From an uncultured Mycoplasmatota bacterium (GTDB lineage Bacteria; Bacillota_I; Bacilli_A; RF39; UBA660): 56,803 nucleotides of DNA. Numbering within the stretch: position 1 is the stretch's first letter; the number at the start of each line of letters is the position of its first letter. This document shows, one piece after another, positions 42,716 to 51,212 of the stretch. A program made the position numbers and the translations under genes. Location: positions 1 to 56,803 of the forward strand of contig USFF01000006.1 of assembly GCA_900553835.1 (NCBI GenBank). Reading direction: 5' to 3'. Under the pieces are notes generated by a model. It saw only the letters and a list, made by a program, of their open reading frames with translations. It ran no database searches and had not been told where the DNA came from.

Positions 42716-43040
42716 ATGGATAAAAAAGTTATTAAACGTATTGGTTCTTTTTCTACTCCTCACGAAGACTTTTATAATCCTATAGATATTTTAAAAGTAC
42801 TTGGATATAAAAACACTTTAAAAGTTTGGAATGAAATTAAATCTGATGATTTTGATGGTGCAGTTACTAGAATACTTTCTTATTATAAGGGTAGACCTAA
42901 AATATTAGAGATGACTAATTTAGATGGAGTTATTGCTTTATTTAAAAAGGTATAATTGTAGTGATGGTAGAAAAAGAAAAGTAACCAATGCTTCTATTAT
43001 TTTAGAAGATACTTTTAAATTTACAATTGAAATTAAATAG
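42716..43040 (+). pseudogene. small unidentified gene, probably frameshifted
   Basis: The open part (42716-42955, 79 residues) starts after AAAGGAGG and contains NPIDILKVLGYKNTLKVWNEI and ILEMTNLDGVIALFKK, which loosely resembles N-terminal modules of phage antirepressor-like proteins. After the stop, the next frame continues from about 42948 with YNCSDGRKRKVTNASIILED to a stop at 43038-43040. An indel in the A run near 42943-42949 would join them. It may equally be an intact 79-residue protein. No function is assigned. Confidence 0.4.
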
Positions 43041-43082
43041 ATGGGTTTTGTTTAAATTGTCCTTAATTAATAGGAGAGAATT

Positions 43083-43904
43083 ATGGATAATGTTATTGAA
43101 ATAGTGAATGCTGGAAAAAAGATTAAGAATAATTTAATATTAGAGAATGTTAATTTAAAGCTTGAAAAAGGTAAGATATATGGGTTAGTTGGTCAAAATG
43201 GTAGTGGTAAGAGCACTCTTCTTAAGATGATAATGGGCCTTTATAAATGTTCGGGTGAAATCTTTATTAATGGTTATAATATTAGAAAAGATTATAGGGG
43301 AGCACTTAAAAATATAGGTGGAATAGTTGACAGTGCAGCTTTTTATGATTTTTTAAGTGGTAAAGAGAATTTAAAGTATTTTGCACTTTTGTATGGAGCA
43401 AAAGATACTAGAATTAGTGAAGTTATGAAGTTAACTGGACTTAATATTGATGAAAAGAAGCAAGTTAAATATTATAGTCTGGGTATGAAAGAGAGACTTG
43501 GAATAGCTATTAGTTTACTTAAGGATCCTGATATTTTAGTACTTGATGAACCTACTAATGGACTTGATCCTAAAGGTATTTTAGAACTTAGAAATTTGCT
43601 TAAGAGTTTTAAAGATAAGACTATTATTATATCTTCACATTTAATTAGTGAGATAGAAAAGTTAAGTACTGATATTATTTTTATTAATAATAAAACTACT
43701 CAAGTTAAAAGTATAGATGGTTTTAGAAAGATAAGAAGTTTTAGATTAGGTAAGAAAGTAAAAATTAGTAACGAACTTGTTTTAAGTGATGAAGAAGTTA
43801 ATGTTTATGTTAGGAAATTTGTTAAGGAAAATATTCCTGTTTATGCAGTAAATGAGAGTAGTGGGCTAGAGAATATGCTTATTAGTATGATGGAGGCAAA
43901 ATGA
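43083..43904 (+). CDS. ABC transporter ATP-binding protein
   Basis: This 273-residue ATPase has Walker A GQNGSGKST (37-45), the signature YSLGMKERLG, which is the usual form in bacitracin/antibiotic-type exporters, and Walker B ILVLDEPTNGLD. It drives an exporter with the ABC-2 permease that overlaps it by four bases (ATGA). The C-terminal 60 residues are an accessory domain typical of the family. Substrate is not identifiable. Confidence 0.93.
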   Translation: MDNVIEIVNAGKKIKNNLILENVNLKLEKGKIYGLVGQNGSGKSTLLKMIMGLYKCSGEIFINGYNIRKDYRGALKNIGGIVDSAAFYDFLSGKENLKYFALLYGAKDTRISEVMKLTGLNIDEKKQVKYYSLGMKERLGIAISLLKDPDILVLDEPTNGLDPKGILELRNLLKSFKDKTIIISSHLISEIEKLSTDIIFINNKTTQVKSIDGFRKIRSFRLGKKVKISNELVLSDEEVNVYVRKFVKENIPVYAVNESSGLENMLISMMEAK

Positions 43905-44836
43905 GGAATTTGATTAAAGCTGAGATTTACAAGGAAACTAGAAAGAGAAGTTTTAAAATTATTTTGTTTCTTTTACCTATTATTTGTTTGATTACTTTAT
44001 TAGTTTTAAGAAATAATGCTTTTGAGAATACTTTAGAAGTAAAACTATCTGAAGATGAGTATAATAGTCTATATAAACATGGTGATTATGAAAAGTATGA
44101 CAAACTTTATGATAAGTATTTAGAAGGTATAAATAAAGAAGCAGAGATTAAATCTTTAGAGGAAAATAATATGACTAGAAATTTAAGTGTTAATAGTACT
44201 TTTATTTATTTCGTGGTAAGTTTTTTTGTTATTTATATTGTTTTTTCTTCTTTTAGTTATGATGTTAATTATGGTACTAATAGATATGTTTTTATGTCTA
44301 ATCAAGGTAGAAGTAAGATATTTTTAAGTAAGATTATTGCTTTAGTAATTATAAGTTTATTTATTATGATATATATGAGTTTGTTTTCTTTAGTAGTTAG
44401 TTCTTTAATAGGAAAATCTTCTTTTGTTTATTTATCTAAATATGTTTATTTTAATAGTAAGTTTATAAAGTTACCTTTAGTTATTTATCATTTGTTAAAG
44501 TGTTTTGTTTTTACGGTGCCCTTAGTGTTTTTGATAGTTTTGACTTCTTTTATATCTATTCTTTTTAATGGGAATATTTTTGGATGTATTTTGTTAATTA
44601 TGTTAAATCTTATGTCTACAACTATACTTGATTTTTTATTAGGTAAAGGCATTACTATTGCTAGTTATAGTTTTTTACCTTATTTAGATTTTAGTTATTT
44701 TAGTAATTCTGATTATTTATTAGTTAATGCTCTTTTTAATGTTAATTTAGAGTTATATATTGGAGTTATAATTTTGTTTGTTTATTTAATTGTTTTTTAT
44801 TTTGTTAGTTTAATTCTTTATAAAAGAGATATATAA
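43901..44836 (+). CDS. ABC-2 type permease
   Basis: This 311-residue protein has six membrane segments: one at about 18-36, then a long outer loop (about 45-95), and five more between 100 and 305. This is the ABC-2 exporter layout seen with BcrA-like ATPases. It starts inside the last codon of the ATPase gene, so the two are translated together. Substrate is unknown; relatives move antibiotics or small peptides. Confidence 0.85.
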   Translation: MRNLIKAEIYKETRKRSFKIILFLLPIICLITLLVLRNNAFENTLEVKLSEDEYNSLYKHGDYEKYDKLYDKYLEGINKEAEIKSLEENNMTRNLSVNSTFIYFVVSFFVIYIVFSSFSYDVNYGTNRYVFMSNQGRSKIFLSKIIALVIISLFIMIYMSLFSLVVSSLIGKSSFVYLSKYVYFNSKFIKLPLVIYHLLKCFVFTVPLVFLIVLTSFISILFNGNIFGCILLIMLNLMSTTILDFLLGKGITIASYSFLPYLDFSYFSNSDYLLVNALFNVNLELYIGVIILFVYLIVFYFVSLILYKRDI

Positions 44837-44855
44837 AAAACTCCATTTAGGAGTT
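44833..44855 (-). terminator. terminator of the cotJ operon
   Basis: On the minus strand AACTCC (44850-44855 complement), a five-base loop and GGAGTT are followed by a U run at 44833-44840; the cotJC stop overlaps. Confidence 0.75.
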
Positions 44856-45407
44856 ATATTTAGTTTTGTATTCTTCATACAATGTTTTAAATCTGTTATA
44901 ATGTACGATTTCTCTTTGTCTTAAGAAACTAAGAGGAGCAAGTAAATCTGGGTCACTTGTTAAATCCATTAGGTTTTCATAAGTGGCTCTTGCTTTTTCT
45001 TCTGCAGCCATATCTTCTGCTAAATCTACAACTGGGTTACCAGTACTTGCTATATATGCTGCTGTAAAAGGTACACCGCTTGCACTTGATGGGAATATAC
45101 CTTTATTATGGGATGTGTAATAGTCAGATAAACCTGCTTCTTTTATTTCTTCTACTGTAGCACCTTCCATTAATTGATGCATCATTGTTCCTATCATTTC
45201 ACAGTGTCCTATTTCTTCACATCCAATATCAGATAAAAGACTTCTTCCTTTTTCATCTGGCATTGTAAATCTTTGACAGAGGTATCTTAAAGAAGCTCCA
45301 AGCTCGCCATTTGCGCCTCCAAGTTGATCTGCTAAGAGTTTAGCCATTTTTAAATCTTTTCTTTTTATGTTAATTGGATATTCTAACATTTTTTCATATT
45401 TAAACAT
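44847..45407 (-). CDS. cotJC: CotJC spore coat protein (manganese catalase family)
   Basis: This 186-residue protein belongs to the manganese-catalase/CotJC family: helices with ELGASLRYLCQ, CEEIGHCEMIGTMMHQL, EDMAAEEKARATYENLM and RQREIVHYNRF carry the Glu/His metal ligands. In Bacillus, cotJABC is made in the mother cell under SigE and CotJC enters the spore coat. Its start overlaps the stop of the CotJA-CotJB gene by one base, so translation is coupled. Confidence 0.93.
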   Translation of the reverse strand: MFKYEKMLEYPINIKRKDLKMAKLLADQLGGANGELGASLRYLCQRFTMPDEKGRSLLSDIGCEEIGHCEMIGTMMHQLMEGATVEEIKEAGLSDYYTSHNKGIFPSSASGVPFTAAYIASTGNPVVDLAEDMAAEEKARATYENLMDLTSDPDLLAPLSFLRQREIVHYNRFKTLYEEYKTKYNS

Positions 45408-45922
45408 TAGTTTTTACCTCCTTCATTCATCCATGGCCAAGGATTTTTGCTCCATAAATAAGAATTATAATTATCTTCTGCTTCTAAACATAAGGGACCA
45501 TAGTTTTTTTCATATTTTTGTTTTGTCTCTTTTAATTCTTTTAAAGTTTTTTTAAATTCAATATATAAATTACTATTTGGGTATAGGTCTAGGTAAATAT
45601 TTAAATCAATTAGTCTAAAAGTTAATTCTTGTACTTTTAATAGTAATTTATCTCTATCTCCTTTAACTACAACTCTATATATATAGTTTTTATATGGAAT
45701 ATATTCATCTTTAAAGGAATTACCCTTGTTTAATCCTTCCTCTAAACTATATAAATCTTTTTTGCTTTCTCTAAAATTATTTATGTTAACGTTGTTAATA
45801 TCAAATTTTATTTCAGATGTGTTATCATTTATGTTTGTGAAGTTTTGTTCTAAGTTAGTTTCTATTTCTAGTTCATTTTCATTTTTGGAAAACAAATTAT
45901 TTTCTCTTTCATCATAATACAT
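45407..45922 (-). CDS. CotJA-CotJB fusion spore coat protein
   Basis: Residues about 90-171 match CotJB: LLLKVQELTFRLIDLNIYLDLYPN, a YGPL motif and the Trp-rich ending WSKNPWPWMNE. The middle segment DLYSLEEGLNKGNSFKDEYIPYK (split here as DLYSLEEGLNKG and NSFKDEYIPYK) resembles the CotJA core YSPEEAL...G..FP.L..PY. The first 50 residues are acidic and unrecognised. So the separate cotJA and cotJB of Bacillus appear to be fused. The start at 45922 follows AAGGGGG; the ATG at 45940 does not. Confidence 0.78.
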   Translation of the reverse strand: MYYDERENNLFSKNENELEIETNLEQNFTNINDNTSEIKFDINNVNINNFRESKKDLYSLEEGLNKGNSFKDEYIPYKNYIYRVVVKGDRDKLLLKVQELTFRLIDLNIYLDLYPNSNLYIEFKKTLKELKETKQKYEKNYGPLCLEAEDNYNSYLWSKNPWPWMNEGGKN

Positions 45923-45943
45923 GACAAATTCCCCCTTCATGAT

Positions 45944-45970
45944 TAGTTTATGCCTATTTAGAATTCGGGT
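45944..45970 (-). promoter_or_regulatory. candidate mother-cell sigma promoter of cotJ
   Basis: On the minus strand AC (45969-45970), 16 bases and CATAAACTA (45944-45952) fit the SigK pattern AC-N16/17-CATAnnnTA; a SigE match is weaker. The motif is short, so chance is possible, but it lies 22 bases before the start codon. Confidence 0.4.
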
Positions 45971-46017
45971 GTGGTTAAAAGTTTATATACAAAATGTAAA
46001 AATTAGTTATTTAGGTA

Positions 46018-46046
46018 TTGATTAAAATATATCATATTGATAAAAT
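46018..46046 (+). promoter_or_regulatory. promoter of tsaE
   Basis: TTGATT (46018-46023), a 17-bp spacer and TAAAAT (46041-46046). Confidence 0.55.
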
Positions 46047-46064
46047 AAAATAGGTGATATGAAA

Positions 46065-46520
46065 ATGAATTATAAAATTACATCTAATTCTGACATGGAT
46101 ACAATTGAACTTGCTCAGAATATTGAAAGTGAAAAATTTCCTAATATGGTAATTTGTTTAGAAGGAGATCTTGGTAGTGGTAAGACTTTATTTGCTAAGG
46201 CATTTGCTAAGTCTATGGGTATAGTAGATAATATTACTAGTCCAACATTTAATATTATTAAAGAGTATGATGGTGAAGAAGGATGTAAACTATTTCATAT
46301 GGATGTTTACAGACTTAATGAAAATAAAGAAGATATTGGGATAGAGGAATACTTTACTAAGAAAGGTATTACTATTATTGAATGGGCTGATATGATTAGT
46401 GATATTCTTCCTAAAAACAGATTGGATATAAAAATTAAAATTGTAGGAGAGAATAGAAGAGTATTTTTAATTACTCCACATGGAGCAAAATATGAAGATT
46501 TATGTGAAAGGGTTTTATAA
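46065..46520 (+). CDS. tsaE: tRNA threonylcarbamoyladenosine biosynthesis ATPase TsaE
   Basis: This 151-residue P-loop protein has GDLGSGKT (Walker A), SPTFNIIKEY, HMDVYRL and IIEWAD, all TsaE marks. It drives turnover of the TsaB-TsaD complex that makes t6A37 in ANN-decoding tRNAs. The start at 46065 is eight bases after AGGTG; the ATG at 46059 is too close. A terminator follows, so it is transcribed apart from tsaB-rimI-tsaD, which lie 4 kb downstream. Confidence 0.94.
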   Translation: MNYKITSNSDMDTIELAQNIESEKFPNMVICLEGDLGSGKTLFAKAFAKSMGIVDNITSPTFNIIKEYDGEEGCKLFHMDVYRLNENKEDIGIEEYFTKKGITIIEWADMISDILPKNRLDIKIKIVGENRRVFLITPHGAKYEDLCERVL

Positions 46521-46530
46521 CCTTTTTTTT
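46507..46530 (+). terminator. terminator of tsaE
   Basis: AAAGG(G)TT, loop TTAT and AACCTTT with one bulged G, followed by a T run; it includes the tsaE stop. Confidence 0.6.
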
Positions 46531-46599
46531 GTAAATAATAGTAAAAGTGATAGTTTTATTTGGTAAAATTTAGTATAATATGAAAAGAAGGTGATTTTA

Positions 46600-47640
46600 G
46601 TGAATTTTAATGTGAATGGTCATAATGTGTTTTTAGTCGTTATTATTACTTTTATTGCATCTCTTGTGTTTACTTATTTGATAAAAAAAATAGCTATTAG
46701 TAGAAATATACTTGATATACCAAATGCACGCAGTGCGCATACTAAACCTGTTCCTTTACTTGGTGGAATTGGAATATTTTTAGGATTTCTTTTGGGTTTT
46801 ATGATTTTTGGTAATAGAAATTCACTCATGATATCTATTTTAATGGCATCATTTTTAATACTTTTACTTGGTATTTTTGATGATATTAAACCTATACCTG
46901 CTAAGTATAAATTCTTAGTTCATATATTAGTTGCAGTTATTGTTGTGTTTTATGGAGAATTAAGGCTTGATTATTTTGATATGTTTGGTATTAATGCTTA
47001 TTTAGGCAAATGGGCTTATCCTATTACAATTTTTATAATAGTTGCTATTATTAATGCAATTAATTTAATAGATGGATTAGATGGTCTTTGTGCTGGAATT
47101 AGTTCTATATATTTTTTAACTATTGGTGTGATTGCTTTAATACTTAATAAACTAGGAGGGCTTGATATTATTTTATCATTTATTATGCTTGGTGCTACAT
47201 TAGGTTTTCTAGTATTTAATTTTCCTCCTGCTAGGATATTTATGGGAGATACTGGTAGTACCTTTTTAGGGCTTATGATAAGCGTTATAATGCTACTTGG
47301 ATTTAAAACAGTAACTCTTACTTCATTATTAATTCCTGGAGTTTTATTAATACTTCCTATTACTGATACTTTATTTGCTATTATTAGAAGAACTATTAAT
47401 GGTAAGGGAATAGGTAATGCTGATAAGGAACATATTCATCATCAGTTATTAAAGAAATTAAGTACTAAAAAGACAATATTAGTTATTTATTTGGTGGATA
47501 TTATATTTAGTGTAGTTACAGTTTTTTATGCAATAGGTAAGAAAAAAGAAATGGTAATTTTTTATATTTTGTTAATGTTTATAATATTATTTTTGGTATT
47601 TAAGACAAATGTTATTTTTACAAAGAAGGAGAAGAAATGA
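46600..47640 (+). CDS. undecaprenyl-phosphate sugar-1-phosphate transferase (WecA/TagO-like)
   Basis: This 346-residue polytopic enzyme has about ten membrane helices and the family motifs NAINLIDGLDGLCAG, FMGDTGSTFLG and the loop EHIHHQLLKK with HIHH. It moves a sugar-1-phosphate (usually GlcNAc) from a UDP-sugar to undecaprenyl phosphate at the inner membrane face, starting teichoic acid or other wall polymers. The GTG start at 46600 is six bases after AAGGTG. It overlaps gpsA by four bases; GpsA supplies glycerol-3-phosphate, which fits wall or lipid synthesis. Confidence 0.92.
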   Translation: MNFNVNGHNVFLVVIITFIASLVFTYLIKKIAISRNILDIPNARSAHTKPVPLLGGIGIFLGFLLGFMIFGNRNSLMISILMASFLILLLGIFDDIKPIPAKYKFLVHILVAVIVVFYGELRLDYFDMFGINAYLGKWAYPITIFIIVAIINAINLIDGLDGLCAGISSIYFLTIGVIALILNKLGGLDIILSFIMLGATLGFLVFNFPPARIFMGDTGSTFLGLMISVIMLLGFKTVTLTSLLIPGVLLILPITDTLFAIIRRTINGKGIGNADKEHIHHQLLKKLSTKKTILVIYLVDIIFSVVTVFYAIGKKKEMVIFYILLMFIILFLVFKTNVIFTKKEKK

Positions 47641-48608
47641 AAGTATGTATTATAGGATCTGGTGCTTATGGAATATCACTTGCATCTAGATTAATTAAAA
47701 ATGGTCATGAAGTTATATGTTATTCTAATAATAAGGAAGAAGTTAATTTTTTAAATGAGAAAAGAATTAGTGATAAGTTAAAAGGTTATAAAGTGCCTAT
47801 AGATATTAAGTTTACTTATAATGTTAAAAGTGCAGTTAAGAATAGTAGGTTAATTATTTTTGCTCTTCCTGCAGTTTGCTTTGATGAAGTAACTAAAAAA
47901 GTAAGTAAGTATATTAGTGATGATGCACATGTGCTTATTGCAACTAAGGGTATAGAAAATGATACGTGTTTGTTTTTAACTGAAATCGTTGATAGAAATA
48001 TTAGAACTAATAAAATAGCGGTTATGAGCGGACCTACTTTTGCTGTTGATATTATAACTGATACACCTATTGCCTTTACTCTTGCTACAACTAATAGTGA
48101 TACTAAAGAATTTATTAAGTGTACTTTGTCTAGTAATATTACGAAATTTAGAGATACTCAAGATATAATTGGCGTTCAAATATGTGGAGCAATTAAGAAT
48201 GTAATGGCTATTGCTTCTGGAATGCTTGGAGGAATGGGTGCGCTTGACTCAACTAAAGCACTTTTTCTAACAGAGGCTTTAAATGATATTAAAGAATTAA
48301 TTGATGCAATAGGTGGTAATAAAAAAACTATTCTTTCTTATGCTGGGTTTGGAGATATTTTAATGACTTGTACTAGTACAAATAGTAGAAATTATTCTTA
48401 TGGAAAGTTAATTGGAGAAGGTAAGTTAAATGAAGCTAAAGATTATGCTTTAAATACAACAGTGGAAGGTTTATATACACTTAAATCAATAAAAGATTTA
48501 ATTAAAAAAGAAAAAGTTAAAATGCCTATTATAGATTTGATAAGCGATATTATATGTGGTAATAAGGATAAGGAAAGTATGTTAACTTTCTTAATAGAAA
48601 AGAAATGA
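47637..48608 (+). CDS. gpsA: glycerol-3-phosphate dehydrogenase [NAD(P)+]
   Basis: This 323-residue enzyme has the GSGAYGISLA dinucleotide loop (7-16), the catalytic Lys region GAIKNVMAIASG, and the C-terminal NSRNYSYGKLIGEG and VEGLYTLKSI. It reduces dihydroxyacetone phosphate to glycerol-3-phosphate for phospholipids and teichoic acids. It overlaps both neighbours by four bases (ATGA). The TGA stop confirms the standard code here. Confidence 0.96.
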   Translation: MKVCIIGSGAYGISLASRLIKNGHEVICYSNNKEEVNFLNEKRISDKLKGYKVPIDIKFTYNVKSAVKNSRLIIFALPAVCFDEVTKKVSKYISDDAHVLIATKGIENDTCLFLTEIVDRNIRTNKIAVMSGPTFAVDIITDTPIAFTLATTNSDTKEFIKCTLSSNITKFRDTQDIIGVQICGAIKNVMAIASGMLGGMGALDSTKALFLTEALNDIKELIDAIGGNKKTILSYAGFGDILMTCTSTNSRNYSYGKLIGEGKLNEAKDYALNTTVEGLYTLKSIKDLIKKEKVKMPIIDLISDIICGNKDKESMLTFLIEKK

Positions 48609-50296
48609 TTATGAATGAAATTAATAAGTTAAATTGTATAACTGATTATTATACTGGGAATCTTGCGTATTCTTATTATTTATATTACAGAGCATTTGAT
48701 TTAGATGAAAAAGTGCAAAGGTGTATTCTTGATAAGAAATATATTATGGCTAGTATGGTTTCTACTATAAGTGATATTATGTTATCTTTAAAAGAAGAAA
48801 TTGTTGAAAATGTAGGAAATCTTAATTATGAGTCAATTGTTTTTTCGAGTTCATTAAATAAAACTATTTCTATCATAGCTAATAAAGAAGATAAAGGTTA
48901 TAGTATTAATGGACATATAATAGGAAGTGCATCTTATGTTTTTGCTACTATTAGAAATAAACTCGCTCATGGGGAATTTTATTTAGATTTAGAACATTCT
49001 AGAATTATATTTAATATAGATAATAAAGATGTTATTGTTAATATAAATGATTTGGCGTATTTTATTATTAATGTCTTTAATATTTATATTACTAGTTTGA
49101 AGTCTGAAGTCTATGAAAAGAAAGTTTTAAGTATAGGCAATTTTCAGGATAACAGAAAGAAAGCATTTTCTTCACCTAAAGAAATAGAGTCATTTATTAA
49201 CAATCTGAAATGTTTAAATTTTTCTCTTTCTAGAAAAGATGGTAAGATAATTAGTCTTGATGAAAAAGCAAGAATTGAAGAAGTTATTGATGAGTATGTA
49301 GGAAGCACCGATATTAGAGTTATTAATAAGTTTTACAATAATAATAAAGATAAGTATGATATAGAATATAATTGTATAAAAGTTGATATACCAGATGTAG
49401 AAAAATTATCTAAAAGTATTTTTGATATGACTCATGAGGGAACTAATTTTAATGATCAGGCTAAGTTTGTTATTGAGAAGGTTGGAGAGATATATTTAGG
49501 AAATGATAAGTATGAAAATACTATGCATTTTTTAAGAAATTTAATTACCTTAGAGTCTATTTATAAAACTGGTACGATTAAAACTGCGAAAATTAGAGAT
49601 TATGGACAGCAAAATTATCCTAACTTAAATATGATTTTATCTTATGAGGAACTTGCTTGTAGTTTGATTTCTTGTTTCAGTAGTATGTTTTCTTATTCGT
49701 TAGATGATATTTTTGAAAATAAAAATCAGTATACTGATAAAGAAATAAATGGCTTAGATTATTCTAAATTAGATATGTCTAAAATAAATGTTAGTAAGTA
49801 TACGATTGATGATGGTAGATATAATGATATTGTTATTAGAAAAAATGCAAGATTGAAGGATTTGGGTAAATTAAATGCTAGTTTAACAAGTGTTAATTCA
49901 CAGTTAGGTAATACTCCTAGTACTAATGTTAAATTAGTTAATTTATTAAGAAATAAGATAAATAGATTAACTAATTTAATTAGTAATATTAGCAATGAAA
50001 TAAATACTTATGATGAAGGTATAAATTACTTTAATTCTAATGCCTTATATTTTAAGAATATGGCTATTATTAATGGTATTAGAAATTCTATATCTCATGA
50101 AAATTTCTTTGTAAGCAGAGGAGATACTTTTTCTACAGCAAAAATTATATTTGAAGATATTTATGAAGGTAAAACTACTTTTAAGTGTGAAGTTGGAGTT
50201 CTCGATTTTTTATATTTTTTAGCAAATAACCATTATATTATAGATGAGTTAGTTAGTAAAAAAATAGATTTATATGATGAAAGAAAATGCTTATAG
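48605..50296 (+). CDS. two-HEPN-domain protein of unknown function
   Basis: This 563-residue protein contains two RNxxxH signatures, IRNKLAHGEF (Arg117 to His122) and IRNSISHENF (Arg493 to His498). Each sits after a helical stretch, as in HEPN ribonuclease domains. The middle is helical with no other recognised domain. HEPN proteins are often RNases in toxin, defence or RNA-processing systems; activity here is inferred. It is inserted between gpsA and tsaB with overlapping start and ends at its own terminator. Confidence 0.68.
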   Translation: MIMNEINKLNCITDYYTGNLAYSYYLYYRAFDLDEKVQRCILDKKYIMASMVSTISDIMLSLKEEIVENVGNLNYESIVFSSSLNKTISIIANKEDKGYSINGHIIGSASYVFATIRNKLAHGEFYLDLEHSRIIFNIDNKDVIVNINDLAYFIINVFNIYITSLKSEVYEKKVLSIGNFQDNRKKAFSSPKEIESFINNLKCLNFSLSRKDGKIISLDEKARIEEVIDEYVGSTDIRVINKFYNNNKDKYDIEYNCIKVDIPDVEKLSKSIFDMTHEGTNFNDQAKFVIEKVGEIYLGNDKYENTMHFLRNLITLESIYKTGTIKTAKIRDYGQQNYPNLNMILSYEELACSLISCFSSMFSYSLDDIFENKNQYTDKEINGLDYSKLDMSKINVSKYTIDDGRYNDIVIRKNARLKDLGKLNASLTSVNSQLGNTPSTNVKLVNLLRNKINRLTNLISNISNEINTYDEGINYFNSNALYFKNMAIINGIRNSISHENFFVSRGDTFSTAKIIFEDIYEGKTTFKCEVGVLDFLYFLANNHYIIDELVSKKIDLYDERKCL

Positions 50297-50312
50297 GTGG
50301 CATTTTCTTTTT
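50281..50312 (+). terminator. terminator of the double-HEPN gene
   Basis: AAGAAAATGC (50281-50290), a nine-base loop and GCATTTTCTT (50300-50309) with T residues. Confidence 0.82.
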
Positions 50313-50349
50313 AAAAGTGGTAAAATTATTTCTAGAAAGAAGTGATTTT

Positions 50350-50883
50350 ATGTATACTTTGTTTTTGGATACTCATGGTGAAATTATTACAGTTGGGCTT
50401 TATAATGGGGCTAATTTATTTGTTAAGACTAAAGAGAGTCACTATAGTCATGCTGTTTATTTTACTTCTATGATAAGAGATATTTTAAGTGAAAATAAAC
50501 TTGGTTTTAAAGATATAAAAAATATAGTTAGTGTAAATGGACCTGGTAGTTTTACTGGACTTAGAATAGGCCTAAGTGTTGGAAAGACACTTGCTTATAC
50601 TTTAAATGTTCCTATTTATTTAGTTAGTACTTTAGATGCTTATTTAGTAAGTGATTCTTTTGAAGGAATGAAAATATGTATTATTGAAGATACTAAAGGT
50701 TATTATGTTAAGGGAACAGAAGTTAATGAAACATATGTTCATGATATTAGTTTATATGAAAATTATCATAGAGTTTCTGAGGTTTTGGATATTCCTAAAA
50801 TAGTTGATTTTGCACTTAAGAATGATGCAGTCCCTGCTCATTTGGTGAGGGCTAATTATGTCAAGGAAATCGGGGTTAATTAG
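50350..50883 (+). CDS. tsaB: TsaB, t6A biosynthesis scaffold
   Basis: This 177-residue protein has the TsaB start LFLDTHGEIITVGLY, then GPGSFTGLRIGLSVGKTLAY and the STLDAYL strand. It binds TsaD to support t6A synthesis. It is 40-50 residues shorter than typical TsaB because the C-terminal lobe is reduced. The start is ATG at 50350, preceded by AGAAGTG; the in-frame ATG at 50287 lies inside the upstream terminator. It overlaps rimI by one base. Confidence 0.9.
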   Translation: MYTLFLDTHGEIITVGLYNGANLFVKTKESHYSHAVYFTSMIRDILSENKLGFKDIKNIVSVNGPGSFTGLRIGLSVGKTLAYTLNVPIYLVSTLDAYLVSDSFEGMKICIIEDTKGYYVKGTEVNETYVHDISLYENYHRVSEVLDIPKIVDFALKNDAVPAHLVRANYVKEIGVN

Positions 50884-51212
50884 TGATAGATGTTAAAAAG
50901 TTGAAAAATTATAAAATTGAGATTAGTTATTTAGTTAATGGAGAGAAACTAGGGTATGTTATTATTGAAGTTCTTGATACTATTAATATAATTGATGTTT
51001 TTGTTAAAGAAAGTTACAGGGGAAGAGGTATTAGTAAGATATTGTTTGATTATTTATTTAATAATTATAAGAACGTACGTTTTATGTTAGAAGTTAGAAG
51101 TAAAAATTTTGTTGCTATTAATTTATATGAAAGTTATAATTTTAAAACTATTCATGTTAGAGAAAAGTATTATAAAGATGATGATGCTTTAATAATGGAG
51201 GCTGATAATTAA
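50883..51212 (+). CDS. GNAT acetyltransferase, RimI-like
   Basis: This 109-residue protein is a minimal GNAT fold: IIDVFVKESYRGRGISKILFD includes the acetyl-CoA motif RGRGIS, and VRSKNFVAINLYESYNF is the late helix. Its place between tsaB and tsaD is where rimI usually lies; RimI acetylates ribosomal protein S18. It is shorter than usual (about 145), lacking most of the N-terminal strand region. The GTG start overlaps the tsaB stop. Confidence 0.82.
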   Translation: MIDVKKLKNYKIEISYLVNGEKLGYVIIEVLDTINIIDVFVKESYRGRGISKILFDYLFNNYKNVRFMLEVRSKNFVAINLYESYNFKTIHVREKYYKDDDALIMEADN

